Assembly (NCBI GenBank): GCA_964402905.1
Contig: CAYODU010000003.1
Span: 1 to 41,112, forward strand
DNA: 41,112 nt
Reading direction: 5' to 3'
DNA from: JABIDZ01 sp964402905
GTDB taxonomy: Archaea > Iainarchaeota > Iainarchaeia > Iainarchaeales > JAAZKV01
Shown: positions 1 to 7,096 of the stretch, one piece after another
Position numbering within the stretch: the first letter of the stretch is position 1
How the letters are laid out: each line of letters begins with the position of its first letter
The notes under the pieces: model-generated
What the model saw: the letters and a program-made list of their open reading frames with translations, nothing else
Told to the model about the DNA's origin: nothing
Databases searched by the model: none
Made by a program: the position numbers and the translations under genes

Positions 1-98
1 ACATTCTTGGAGAACTTTCTGCGCGTCTTGAAAAAGAAAAATCTTTGAAAAGAAAAGTAATTTTAAAAGATGCAATTAATTTAATTAAAAAACTTTGA
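1..98 (+). CDS. C-terminal end of an unidentified protein (5' cut)
   Basis: An open frame enters from the left edge (third frame of the window) and stops at TGA 96-98. It encodes about 31 residues, ILGELSARLEKEKSLKRKVI then LKDAINLIKKL. The tail is charged and probably helical. Too little is present to assign a family. It converges on the GTPase gene that ends 8 bp downstream on the other strand. The alternative is a chance open frame, but its composition looks coding. Confidence 0.5.
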   Translation, partial: ILGELSARLEKEKSLKRKVILKDAINLIKKL

Positions 99-105
99 AT
101 TTTAT

Positions 106-873
106 TTAAACAAAATCATTCTTTTGATATTTTTCTAGTAAGTATCTTGCGGCCTTCATTGTATCGGGTTTTGCGCCTTTAAGAAAAAACTTTTGTTTTT
201 GTGCTATTGCTTCAAGTAATTCTTCTTCATCTTTTTCTTTCCAATCTGCAATTCCCATTCTTTTAGCAATTTTTTCTAAGCCTATTTGGTGTATTACTTT
301 TACTGCAGTGCCTTCAATATCTTTTAACTGATTGGGGTTTTTTGAATTAACTAAAAACAAATCTATTTCAGAAGTTTTTTGTGGGATTATCCCGGGTGAA
401 TCGATTAGATATAATCCGTCACCAATTTTGATTCGCTGTAGTCCGCGCGTTAGCCCAGCTTTTCTTGATGTTGCTGCTCTTCCTTTGCCTTTACCTGCGA
501 GAGCATTTATCAAAGAGCTTTTTCCCGTGTTTGGATAACCAATTATTCCAATAATCAAATCGTTTTTTTTCTTTTTTGCAGCAATACTAATTTCTTTTCT
601 AATTATATTTATTCCATCTTTTTCTAGAGCCGAAATAAAAATTGTTTTGCACTTTGTTTCTCCTTCAATTTCATCTTTTTTATTTTCTGCGTCTTCTTTT
701 GTAATTAAATCAGCTTTGTTTATTACAAATAGTAATTGCTTATTTTTTTCGCGAATATTTTTTTCAAGAAAAAAGTTTCTTGTTTTTTCCGGCCAACGGG
801 CATCAAGTACCTCTATTATGAAATCGCTTTCATTTACTAGGTTATTTATGTGTTTTAAAAATCCTTTTGGCAT
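106..873 (-). CDS. Circularly permuted GTPase (YlqF/YawG/RbgA-like family)
   Basis: The 255-aa protein has GTPase motifs in permuted order: the G4 motif NKAD near residue 52 comes first, then G1 GYPNTGKSS near residue 112, then G3 DSPG near residue 159. This order defines the YlqF/YawG/YjeQ group, whose members assist ribosome assembly by binding immature large or small subunits. The sequence AATSRKAGLTRG between G1 and G3 fits the G2/switch region of the YlqF branch. It is the last gene of the minus-strand run that begins with arsR, starting 4 bp after the preceding unknown gene stops. A ribosome-biogenesis role is inferred from family; the exact orthologue in archaea is not certain. Confidence 0.88.
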   Translation of the reverse strand: MPKGFLKHINNLVNESDFIIEVLDARWPEKTRNFFLEKNIREKNKQLLFVINKADLITKEDAENKKDEIEGETKCKTIFISALEKDGINIIRKEISIAAKKKKNDLIIGIIGYPNTGKSSLINALAGKGKGRAATSRKAGLTRGLQRIKIGDGLYLIDSPGIIPQKTSEIDLFLVNSKNPNQLKDIEGTAVKVIHQIGLEKIAKRMGIADWKEKDEEELLEAIAQKQKFFLKGAKPDTMKAARYLLEKYQKNDFV

Positions 874-877
874 TTTT

Positions 878-1198
878 TCACCTTTTTGCTAAGTATTTCA
901 CATGTCTTACATTTGACATAATTTTTCGAGATTCATCAAAATGAATAATGGATTTGACATGTGCCTCATCCCATTTTTTTGTTCCGGGTGGGTGTCGGTT
1001 CAGTCGCGTTGCCCATCGTTTTCCTTCAATTTCTTCCCCATCGGCCATTGCTTTTCCAAGAGATATCATAGCTTGGTTTACTTGTGTTCTTTTTCCATTA
1101 GCAACTGCTCTTTCTAAATCAGCAATCAATTTTGCTTGCATTGCAAGATTTCTTCTTTTTTCTAATGCAAGTATGCTCAAGGTGCTTGTTCTTCTCAT
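878..1198 (-). CDS. Unknown small basic protein
   Basis: The 106-aa protein is not recognised. I chose the ATG at 1196-1198, giving MRRTSTLSILALEKRR, because it is preceded by a GTGAT Shine-Dalgarno-like stretch and clears the stop of pth2; a longer upstream start would overlap that gene. It is rich in Arg/Lys, with a helical N-terminal half (ALEKRRNLAMQAKLIADLERAVANG) and a Trp/His-rich C-terminal half (RWATRLNRHPPGTKKWDEAH). No cysteine pairs or membrane segments are visible. Its place between pth2 and a ribosome-assembly-type GTPase suggests RNA or ribosome association, which is inference only. Confidence 0.75.
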   Translation of the reverse strand: MRRTSTLSILALEKRRNLAMQAKLIADLERAVANGKRTQVNQAMISLGKAMADGEEIEGKRWATRLNRHPPGTKKWDEAHVKSIIHFDESRKIMSNVRHVKYLAKR

Positions 1199-1224
1199 AT
1201 AGCTATCACTTGTGTTTCTATTTT

Positions 1225-1566
1225 TTAAAGTAACTTTAATTTTGAAAAATATTTTTTTCCATCTTGTTCTTTTACAGGTCCACATGCGAAAGCTGTTTTG
1301 CTTCCAGCACTTATTTGTGTTTTTCCGGCGTCAGTTATCAGCGCGCAGGGCAACTCTTTTTTTGCTTGCATAAATAAATCTAAAAGCTCTTGATCATCTT
1401 TTACTTTTAAAACTATTTTTTTCATGCCCATTGCTTTCCATTCATCAATAATTTCTTCATCAACTTTTTCAAGTACCGAAACACTTGCGTGGCTTGCTTG
1501 TGCAGCAATTTTTCCTTTTCCCATGCCAAGTGAAGAATTAACTATGATGTATTGTACTAGTTCCAT
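1225..1566 (-). CDS. pth2: Peptidyl-tRNA hydrolase, archaeal type 2
   Basis: The 113-aa protein has the length and sequence of Pth2, which cleaves the ester between peptide and tRNA in dropped-off peptidyl-tRNA. Diagnostic features are the N-terminal strand VQYIIVNSSLGMGKGKIAAQ followed by ASHAS, the mid-protein motif KIVLKVKDDQELL, and the C-terminal pattern LITDAGKTQISAGSKTAFACGP, where the family has T(D/R)AGxTQIxxGSxTVLAIGP. It sits 58 bp downstream of iscU in the same direction and is followed by an unknown basic protein. Confidence 0.95.
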   Translation of the reverse strand: MELVQYIIVNSSLGMGKGKIAAQASHASVSVLEKVDEEIIDEWKAMGMKKIVLKVKDDQELLDLFMQAKKELPCALITDAGKTQISAGSKTAFACGPVKEQDGKKYFSKLKLL

Positions 1567-1624
1567 AACAAAGTATTGGCTTAACTTCTTTTAAAATAAG
1601 TTGTTTTTAGTTTTTCTTGGCACT

Positions 1625-2062
1625 TCATTTAGATTGTTTCTTTTCTTTTTTTATTTTCTTTTTTTCGTAGTCTTTTATTGCTTCACGTAGGGCTTCATCT
1701 CCCAAAACGGAGCAGTGTATTTTTATTGCTGGGAGCCCTCCAAGTCTTTTTGTAATATCTTTACCGTTTATTTTGAGGGCATTTTCTATTTTCATACCGC
1801 CTTTTTCTGTTAACATTACTGAGAGCATGCTTGTGCTTGCGATAGCGCTTGCGCACCCAAATGTTTTCCATTTGCACTCCACAATTTTTTCGTTTTTAAC
1901 TTTTATCCACATCTCCATTATGTCTCCGCATTTCATATTTCCTACTCTTCCGTAACCATCGTATTTCTTTAATTTTTTTTCATCTGTTACAATATTTTTT
2001 GGATTGATAAAGTGTTCTTTGACTTTATCAGTATAAAACCAATCTTGCCCCTTAATTTTCAT
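1625..2062 (-). CDS. iscU: Iron-sulfur cluster assembly scaffold IscU/NifU N-terminal type
   Basis: The 145-aa protein keeps the three scaffold cysteines in canonical contexts: C45 in GNMKCGD, C70 in FGCASAIASTS, and C117 in KIHCSVLGDEAL, with the adjacent His116 used in cluster assembly. It receives sulfur from the cysteine desulfurase encoded immediately upstream (2-bp gap) and builds [2Fe-2S] clusters for transfer to apoproteins. Fe-S customers visible in this window are ABCE1, Elp3 and the methylthiotransferase. The C-terminus is a lysine-rich tail (KKKIKKEKKQSK) beyond the usual fold. Confidence 0.95.
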   Translation of the reverse strand: MKIKGQDWFYTDKVKEHFINPKNIVTDEKKLKKYDGYGRVGNMKCGDIMEMWIKVKNEKIVECKWKTFGCASAIASTSMLSVMLTEKGGMKIENALKINGKDITKRLGGLPAIKIHCSVLGDEALREAIKDYEKKKIKKEKKQSK

Positions 2063-2064
2063 CT

Positions 2065-3288
2065 TTATTCACTCCCCACAATTTCTTTTTTAAGATTATT
2101 TTTTTTCTGATCCCAAACGGGGCTTATTCTTCTTAAGTGCTTAACTATTTTTTTTAGTTCGTGCACAGTATAATCAACATCTTTTTTTGTAGTTGTCTTT
2201 CCCATGGAAAATCTTATACTCCCGTGTGCTATCTCGTGGGGTATTCCCATTGCGATTAGCACGTGGCTTGGCTCAAGTGATTGTGATGAACATGCTGAGC
2301 CAGTACTTGCCCTAATTCCTTTTTCATTTAGTAAAAGCAAAATTGATTCGCCTTCTATTCCAAAATAAGAAAAGTTTACATTATTTGGCAATCTTTCTTT
2401 TCTGGGTCCATTTAATTTTACTTTAACTATTTCTTTTTCTATTTTTGCAATAAAATAGTCTCTTAGTTTTGTTAGCCGCTCGCTTTCTTTTTTCTTTTCT
2501 TTTTCTGCAATTGTAATAGCTTTTGCTAGGGCAACTATTCCCGCAACATTTTCTGTGCCTGCTCTAAGGTGGCTTTCGTGTCCGCCGCCGTGAATGAGTG
2601 GCTCAATTTCAATATTTTTATTTTTGTATAGTGCTCCAGTTCCTTTGAAAGCATAAACTTTGCTTCCGTTTATTGTCATCAAGTCAACACCTAATTCCTT
2701 TACGTTCAAAGGCAGGTATTCTGTCCCTTGGCAGGCATCGGTGTGTAGTGGCACAGAATATTTTTTGCATATTTGAGATATTTTTTTTATGGGTTGTATT
2801 GCTCCGGTTTCATTATTGGCATACATTATTGTTACTAGCAAAGTATCTTTGTTTTCTTTTATTGATTTTTCAATTTCTTCGAGTTTAACAATTCCTTGAG
2901 AATCTACATCAATGTAACTCACAGTAAAACCAATTTTTTCCAACCAGTTCATTGAATGTAATACCGCGTCGTGCTCTGTTTTTTGTGTTATAAAGTGCCC
3001 GCGTTTTCCTTTAAGTATTTCGTGGAAAGCTATTCCTTTTATTGCAAGGTTAATGCTTTCTGTTCCGGAACCAGTAAAAATTATTTCTTCTTTTTCACAA
3101 CCAATTATTTTAGCAATTTTTTTTCTTGCAGTATTCATTGCATTTTTTGATTCTAGCCCTGTTGAATGGAAACTGCTTGGATTGCCATATTTTTTTGAGA
3201 AAAAAGGCATTGCTTCAAGTAAAACTTCTTTTCTTACGGGAGTAGTTGCACTGTTATCAAAATAAATAATTCTTTTTTTCTTTTGCAT
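2065..3288 (-). CDS. iscS: Cysteine desulfurase (IscS/NifS class)
   Basis: This PLP enzyme removes sulfur from L-cysteine to give alanine and a protein persulfide for IscU. It begins with the typical YFDNSATTP motif. The PLP-stacking His lies in TQKTEHDAVL, the Schiff-base Lys in the NGSKVYAFKGTGALY region, and the catalytic loop Cys in RASTGSACSSQSLEPSHV. I chose the ATG giving MQKKKRIIYFDNSATT because GGGGGGAAAG lies just upstream as a strong ribosome-binding site; the longer TTG start would use that G-run as codons. The length of 407 aa is normal. It is co-transcribed with iscU and probably with arsR, which ends 32 bp upstream. Confidence 0.95.
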   Translation of the reverse strand: MQKKKRIIYFDNSATTPVRKEVLLEAMPFFSKKYGNPSSFHSTGLESKNAMNTARKKIAKIIGCEKEEIIFTGSGTESINLAIKGIAFHEILKGKRGHFITQKTEHDAVLHSMNWLEKIGFTVSYIDVDSQGIVKLEEIEKSIKENKDTLLVTIMYANNETGAIQPIKKISQICKKYSVPLHTDACQGTEYLPLNVKELGVDLMTINGSKVYAFKGTGALYKNKNIEIEPLIHGGGHESHLRAGTENVAGIVALAKAITIAEKEKKKESERLTKLRDYFIAKIEKEIVKVKLNGPRKERLPNNVNFSYFGIEGESILLLLNEKGIRASTGSACSSQSLEPSHVLIAMGIPHEIAHGSIRFSMGKTTTKKDVDYTVHELKKIVKHLRRISPVWDQKKNNLKKEIVGSE

Positions 3289-3320
3289 TTGCTTTCCCCC
3301 CAATATTCATTATAGCTATT

Positions 3321-3641
3321 CTAACAGATTTTGTCTCTTAAACAATTTTTTCTCACATGTTCTTCAATTAGTTCAAAAATTGGTTTATCTCCTTTTTTGA
3401 ATATATTGCTTTGGAGATAGTACTCTCTTTCTTTTCCTTTTTTTCTGTAATCTACAAAACGGCATTTTCTTAGTTGTTGGAGTGAGTGGCTTACTGCGCT
3501 TTGTTCTCTGTTTAGCTTTTCACATATCTCTTGTACTGTAAGGGGTTTTTGTTTTAGCAATTCAATTATTTTTACTCTTAGTTCGTTGCCCAGAACATTT
3601 AGGCATTTGTATGGCGATTCAAGTCCGATAGTAGTTTTCAT
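3321..3641 (-). CDS. ArsR/SmtB-family winged-helix regulator, likely of the isc operon
   Basis: The 106-aa protein has an ArsR winged helix: LGNELRVKIIELLKQKPLTV (helices 1-2), QEICEKLNREQSAVSHSLQQLRKC (recognition helix region) and a wing YRKKGKEREYYLQ. It has five cysteines: C13, C40 (in the EIC position that is the arsenic/metal site ELCV in ArsR proteins), C60, and a C-terminal pair C100 and C106. It heads the iscS-iscU run, so a role as metal-, sulfur- or Fe-S-responsive repressor of cluster assembly is likely by inference. A perfect inverted repeat overlaps its own start codon, supporting autorepression. Confidence 0.88.
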   Translation of the reverse strand: MKTTIGLESPYKCLNVLGNELRVKIIELLKQKPLTVQEICEKLNREQSAVSHSLQQLRKCRFVDYRKKGKEREYYLQSNIFKKGDKPIFELIEEHVRKNCLRDKIC

Positions 3642-3659
3642 ATGAATATTACTTCATAT
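3640..3659 (-). promoter_or_regulatory. Inverted-repeat operator at the arsR start (CzrA/SmtB-like)
   Basis: The sequence ATATGAATATTACTTCATAT is a perfect 7-bp inverted repeat (ATATGAA / TTCATAT) with a 6-bp spacer. It overlaps the arsR start codon and lies just downstream of a TATA-like ATTAAAAAGC at about 3664-3673 on the minus strand. Known ArsR-family operators (CzrA, SmtB) share ATATGAA..TTCATAT half-sites. A repressor bound here would block transcription of arsR-iscS-iscU. Confidence 0.65.
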
Positions 3660-3726
3660 AAGCTTTTTAATGCTTTCTAATACAAAAATACGTGTTAATT
3701 TTATTGTGCGAAATAGTTCTATTTTT

Positions 3727-4191
3727 TTAAAGAGTTTCTGAACTAGTTTTATTTTCTTCATTGTTTTCAGAAAGAGAGTTTTCTTCAGCAGCAATAACTA
3801 ATGAATCAGCTTCTTCGTTTAATTGTTCTTCAGCTTCGTTATTTTCCTCAGCCTTAGCGATTTCTTTTCCACCATTACCTTTGAATGTAATGGTTTTTGT
3901 TATCCCGTCTTCTCCCCAAAGATATGTCATTGAAACAGGTGTGTCTTTAATCAAAGTAATTTTGTAGTTTCCAGGGTTTCCAGTTTTCAGCGTAAACAAC
4001 TTTGAGTAGGTAATGGTTGCGCTACCATTGCCCAGTTTAACTAGTTGATAAATGTTTGAATCATTCCCATTTCCAATTATTCTATCAAAGCCCTCTCCTT
4101 CTTCCACTTCAAAAACATCATCAGTAATGTCCTTAGTAAAAGGAGGCTTCCATTTAGACTTAATACTTCTAACTTCAAAAACTGCTTTCAT
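3727..4191 (-). CDS. Unknown protein with beta-rich domain and acidic tail
   Basis: The protein of about 154 aa is not recognised. Residues 1-110 alternate short hydrophobic strands with Gly/Thr/Asn-rich turns (for example NGSATITYSKLFTLKTGNPG and GITKTITFKGNGG), suggesting a beta-sandwich. The last 45 residues are a disordered, strongly acidic Glu/Asn/Ser tail. There is no signal peptide. The ATG giving MKAVFEV is preferred because GTGAG precedes it; a GTG three codons upstream is also in frame. It is divergent from nurA and has its own TATA-like TTTTTAAAG upstream. Confidence 0.75.
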   Translation of the reverse strand: MKAVFEVRSIKSKWKPPFTKDITDDVFEVEEGEGFDRIIGNGNDSNIYQLVKLGNGSATITYSKLFTLKTGNPGNYKITLIKDTPVSMTYLWGEDGITKTITFKGNGGKEIAKAEENNEAEEQLNEEADSLVIAAEENSLSENNEENKTSSETL

Positions 4192-4276
4192 TTGGCTCAC
4201 TTTCCACTAGATAGAATGGATGTTTTCTTTAAAAATGTTTCTTGTTTTTGCTTTTTTTGAATCTAAAAGATTGTTT

Positions 4277-4294
4277 GTTCGGCACAGGACCAAG
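4277..4294 (+). promoter_or_regulatory. Shared promoter element upstream of nurA
   Basis: The sequence GTTCGGCACAGGACCAAG begins 55 bp before the nurA ATG and about 25 bp before a TATA-like CTTTTATATG at 4301-4310. It closely matches elements at the same position before herA, the polB-like gene and rad50. The location directly upstream of the TATA box fits an activator or alternative-BRE site. It is not explained by coding sequence. Confidence 0.7.
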
Positions 4295-4331
4295 AATATT
4301 CTTTTATATGCAACTAAACTCACCTTATTTC

Positions 4332-5408
4332 ATGTATTTTGACAACTTTCTTGATAGTGTTTTTGCCACAGTTTCACAAAAACACTCTTTTCATGAAAGT
4401 ATTACAAAAGAGCTTCTTCCAATAAAATCAGTTTTGTCCCAAAATGGCACTGAAAAAATAGTCGTTTCAGTAAATAAAAGAGTTTTTTCTGGAATAATTG
4501 CCGGCGTTGATTCGGGTTTTGTTTCAAAGAGACTTTCATTTATTGATATTGTATTAATTCGTGTTGCCGGAGCGATTTTTAATTATGAAAATAATATTCT
4601 TGGAAAAGCAGAGTACTATCCAAATGCTTTTTCTTTGCCCGAACCGATTCTACTAAAAGCCGCTCTGGAAAAAGATGAGGAACAGCAAAGTGTTTCTCTT
4701 GAACGCTTGAAAAAAGAAGTGTGTAATTCAATTGAAATAATAGAAAAATTTAAACCCAAATATCTTTTTATTGATGGTTCAATTGTTCCCCAGTACCAGG
4801 ACAAACCTCGTTCTGATTCAGTAATAAATAATGATTATAATTCAGTAGTTGTTTTATTTCAAAAGATGTATTCTCTTGCAGAAAAAAATTCTTGTACTCT
4901 AATTTCTTGTGTCGAAGATTCAAGAGGGACCCGTTTTATTCAATTATTAAGAGAAAAAATTCTTTCTAAAGGGGAAAATCAAAAATCAGAAAAGTTAAAG
5001 GGTTCAATTGATGCGGCTTTCCTTGATTATTTTTTACTTCCAAAAGAAAGAACTTTTTGTTTTCCATATACTTCAAGCACAATAACGCACCCAATTTTGA
5101 AAGATTATGAAAAAAGGTGGGCTGAAAACATTTTTGTTTTTTATTTAAAAGTTTCAGAATTTGATAAGCCCCTAAGAGTAGAATTTATTTCTGGTGCGGG
5201 TAATTTACATGAAAAAGCTGATGAGATAGCTTCAATTGTTTTTTCTCTCTCTTCTTTACACAAAGAATATTCTTATCCAAGTGTTTTGATTGAAGCGGAT
5301 TTGCGTGCTCGCTTAAATGAAGATGATATAAGTATTGTTTATGATAAACTCATTGACAAGCTTGGGCCAAAAATGAGATTGCGAAGAAACTCTCGTCCCT
5401 TTAAATAG
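4332..5408 (+). CDS. nurA: 5'-3' nuclease NurA
   Basis: NurA is the manganese-dependent nuclease that works with HerA in archaeal DNA end resection alongside Mre11-Rad50. The sequence shows the NurA core: GVDSGF with the metal-binding D60, FIDGSIVPQ with D148, a mid-protein segment LISCVEDSRGTRFIQLL, and a C-terminal region with the YPSVLIEADLRARL segment. I chose the ATG giving MYFDNFLDSVF because a TATA-like CTTTTATA lies 25-30 nt upstream, so the mRNA would be leaderless. An ATG eight codons earlier lies inside the TATA box. The product is 358 aa. herA is 1.7 kb downstream rather than adjacent, yet both carry the same promoter element. Confidence 0.88.
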   Translation: MYFDNFLDSVFATVSQKHSFHESITKELLPIKSVLSQNGTEKIVVSVNKRVFSGIIAGVDSGFVSKRLSFIDIVLIRVAGAIFNYENNILGKAEYYPNAFSLPEPILLKAALEKDEEQQSVSLERLKKEVCNSIEIIEKFKPKYLFIDGSIVPQYQDKPRSDSVINNDYNSVVVLFQKMYSLAEKNSCTLISCVEDSRGTRFIQLLREKILSKGENQKSEKLKGSIDAAFLDYFLLPKERTFCFPYTSSTITHPILKDYEKRWAENIFVFYLKVSEFDKPLRVEFISGAGNLHEKADEIASIVFSLSSLHKEYSYPSVLIEADLRARLNEDDISIVYDKLIDKLGPKMRLRRNSRPFK

Positions 5409-5466
5409 CTCTATTAAATTCAAATTCATGCGAAGGTTTAAGTTTAATTAATGCGCATATTTTTCT

Positions 5467-6138
5467 ATGATTAAAGTAATTGTTTTTGATTTGTGGAGAA
5501 CACTTATCCCAGCGACCATAGATTTTGTGCACCTTATTTCTTTATTAAAAAAAGAGGGTATTGAAAAAGAAGATTTTATCGAACGCTATGAAAAAGCAAC
5601 TCAACTAAAAAAATATAAAAATTTTGAGGAACTTAGAAAAGATTTTTTTAGTGCTTTCAAAGAAGAATCAAATAGTGATTTGGAACAAGAGCTGTACGAA
5701 ATCTACTCAAACCGCTTTGATAAGATACACTTTTTTTCTGATGTAATTTCTGTTCTGGAAAAATTAAAAAAACAAAAGTACAAAATTGCATTGCTTTCAA
5801 ACACAGAAAGCCTTATGGCAAAAGAAATAGAAAAAAAGCTTAAATTCAAAAATTATTTTGACTATTTAGCATATAGTTTTGAAATAGGTTTTATTAAACC
5901 CGATAAAAGAGCGTTTTCTGTTATTGTAAAAAAATTCAAAGTAAAACCAAAAGAAGTTTTAATGGTTGGGGATTCTCTAAGGTGTGATGTTGCTGGGGCA
6001 ATAACTGTTGGGTTTAATAGTTGTCTAATCAATCGCACGGGCACTGTACTTGATTATGCTGATGTTAAACCAGATTTTGAAATTAAATCCTTAAAAGAAA
6101 TCTTTGAAATTTTGGGTGTGTTAAATGCAAAATCCTAA
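5467..6138 (+). CDS. HAD-superfamily hydrolase, haloacid-dehalogenase-like subgroup
   Basis: The 223-aa protein carries four HAD motifs: I FDLWRTL with nucleophile D8, II ALLSNTE, III Lys in FIKPDKRAF, and IV VGDSLRCDVAGA. The residue two after the nucleophile is W10 instead of the general-acid Asp of phosphatases. In 2-haloacid dehalogenases the same position is non-acidic (DAYGT), so phosphatase activity is doubtful and the substrate is unknown. A helical cap domain occupies roughly residues 15-90. It overlaps the start of a 57-aa gene by 14 bp and is probably in an operon with it and the following membrane protein. Confidence 0.85.
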   Translation: MIKVIVFDLWRTLIPATIDFVHLISLLKKEGIEKEDFIERYEKATQLKKYKNFEELRKDFFSAFKEESNSDLEQELYEIYSNRFDKIHFFSDVISVLEKLKKQKYKIALLSNTESLMAKEIEKKLKFKNYFDYLAYSFEIGFIKPDKRAFSVIVKKFKVKPKEVLMVGDSLRCDVAGAITVGFNSCLINRTGTVLDYADVKPDFEIKSLKEIFEILGVLNAKS

Positions 6139-6298
6139 AGAAGAAATGATTGATGTCAGAAAAAGTAGCGAGGCACTTTTGGCTAAGTCAAAACAAGCTT
6201 TGTTTAATGGCATTACTTTGAAAAGAGCTCTTGACAGAATTTTGTGTAGAAAACAAAGAGAAGCCCGTCTTAAAAGAATTCCTTTTCCCAAGAAGTAA
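6125..6298 (+). CDS. Small basic unknown protein, 57 aa
   Basis: A short reading frame starts inside the end of the HAD gene and stops 5 bp before the DUF1624 gene. It begins MQNPKEEMIDVRKSSEALL and ends ARLKRIPFPKK. It is highly charged (many Lys/Arg), with one Cys and no membrane segment, and probably helical throughout. It has no family I recognise. The tight overlap on both sides and coding-like composition support a real, translationally coupled gene. Function is unknown. Confidence 0.65.
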   Translation: MQNPKEEMIDVRKSSEALLAKSKQALFNGITLKRALDRILCRKQREARLKRIPFPKK

Positions 6299-6303
6299 TT
6301 TTT

Positions 6304-7035
6304 ATGGATTTTAAAAATATTTCTAGTAAAAATAAATTTTTGCGCATTCAGTTAATTGATTTTTTTCGCGGTTTAGCTCTTTGTGCAATGTTTATTTTCC
6401 ACTTTTTTTGGAACTTGAATTATTTTGGAATAATTTCTGTGAGTTTGTATTCCGGCTTTTTCGGTTTGTTTCAAAAATCAATTCTTTTTTCTTTCATCTT
6501 TATTTCAGGAATATCTTTTTTTCTTTTCATTCAAAAAAATGGTTTTTCAAAAAAACTTTTAAATCACTTAACTATGTTGTTTGTAGCTTCTCTTGGAATA
6601 ACTATTTTTACTTTTTTGTTATTCCCGAGCCGATTCATTTATTTTGGTGTTATCCACCTGATTATTTTTTCTTGGATTGCCGGAATTGTTTTTGTTAGGT
6701 TCCCTAAAATATCTTTGTGCTCGGGCGTATTTGTTATCTTTGTATCTTTGTTTTTTAACTTACCAAGAATTAGCGCAGGCATATTTTTCTGGCTTGGTTT
6801 TGGTTCTCCTTTACCAGCCCTTGATTTTGTTCCTGTTATTCCCTGGTTTGGTGTTTTTTTAATTGGATTATTTTTTGGAAAATTAGTAATGAAAAATAAA
6901 GCCTTTTTGTCAAAAGTAGTTCTTCCAAAAAAGCTTTCTTTTATTTCAAGTATTGGAAAAAAATCCCTGTTTTTTTATTTGGGCCACCAATTTGTTCTTT
7001 TTCCTTTAGCTTTCTTAATTTATTTCTTTTTTTAG
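6304..7035 (+). CDS. DUF1624 membrane protein (heparan-alpha-glucosaminide N-acetyltransferase-like)
   Basis: The 243-aa polytopic membrane protein has about seven hydrophobic segments. DUF1624 features are the N-terminal IDFFRGLALCAMFIFHFFWN, FIYFGVIHLIIF, the VPVIPWFGVFLIGLFFG segment, and the last helix beginning IGKKSLFFYLGHQ. The family is related to HGSNAT and OpgC-type acyltransferases that move acyl groups across the membrane onto glycans. The acceptor here is unknown; a cell-surface glycan or lipid is an inference. It follows the 57-aa gene by 5 bp. Its last codons run to the base where the herA promoter element begins. Confidence 0.85.
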   Translation: MDFKNISSKNKFLRIQLIDFFRGLALCAMFIFHFFWNLNYFGIISVSLYSGFFGLFQKSILFSFIFISGISFFLFIQKNGFSKKLLNHLTMLFVASLGITIFTFLLFPSRFIYFGVIHLIIFSWIAGIVFVRFPKISLCSGVFVIFVSLFFNLPRISAGIFFWLGFGSPLPALDFVPVIPWFGVFLIGLFFGKLVMKNKAFLSKVVLPKKLSFISSIGKKSLFFYLGHQFVLFPLAFLIYFFF

Positions 7036-7052
7036 TTCGGCACGGTACTAAG
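7035..7052 (+). promoter_or_regulatory. Shared promoter element upstream of herA
   Basis: GTTCGGCACGGTACTAAG lies 62 bp before the herA start and about 23 bp before the TATA-like ATTATTTAAAAG (7056-7066 region). The first ten positions match the nurA and rad50 copies nearly perfectly. CGGCACGGTA is shared exactly with the copy before the polB-like gene. Confidence 0.72.
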
Positions 7053-7096
7053 TAATTATTTAAAAGCAACTTAACACTTTTTTGTTATTGATATTT

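Noticed and set aside
6037..6053. GGGCACTGTACTTGATT inside the HAD gene resembles the shared repair promoter element
   Set aside because: It lies within coding sequence, encodes conserved-looking protein residues, and has no TATA box at the required spacing before the next start.
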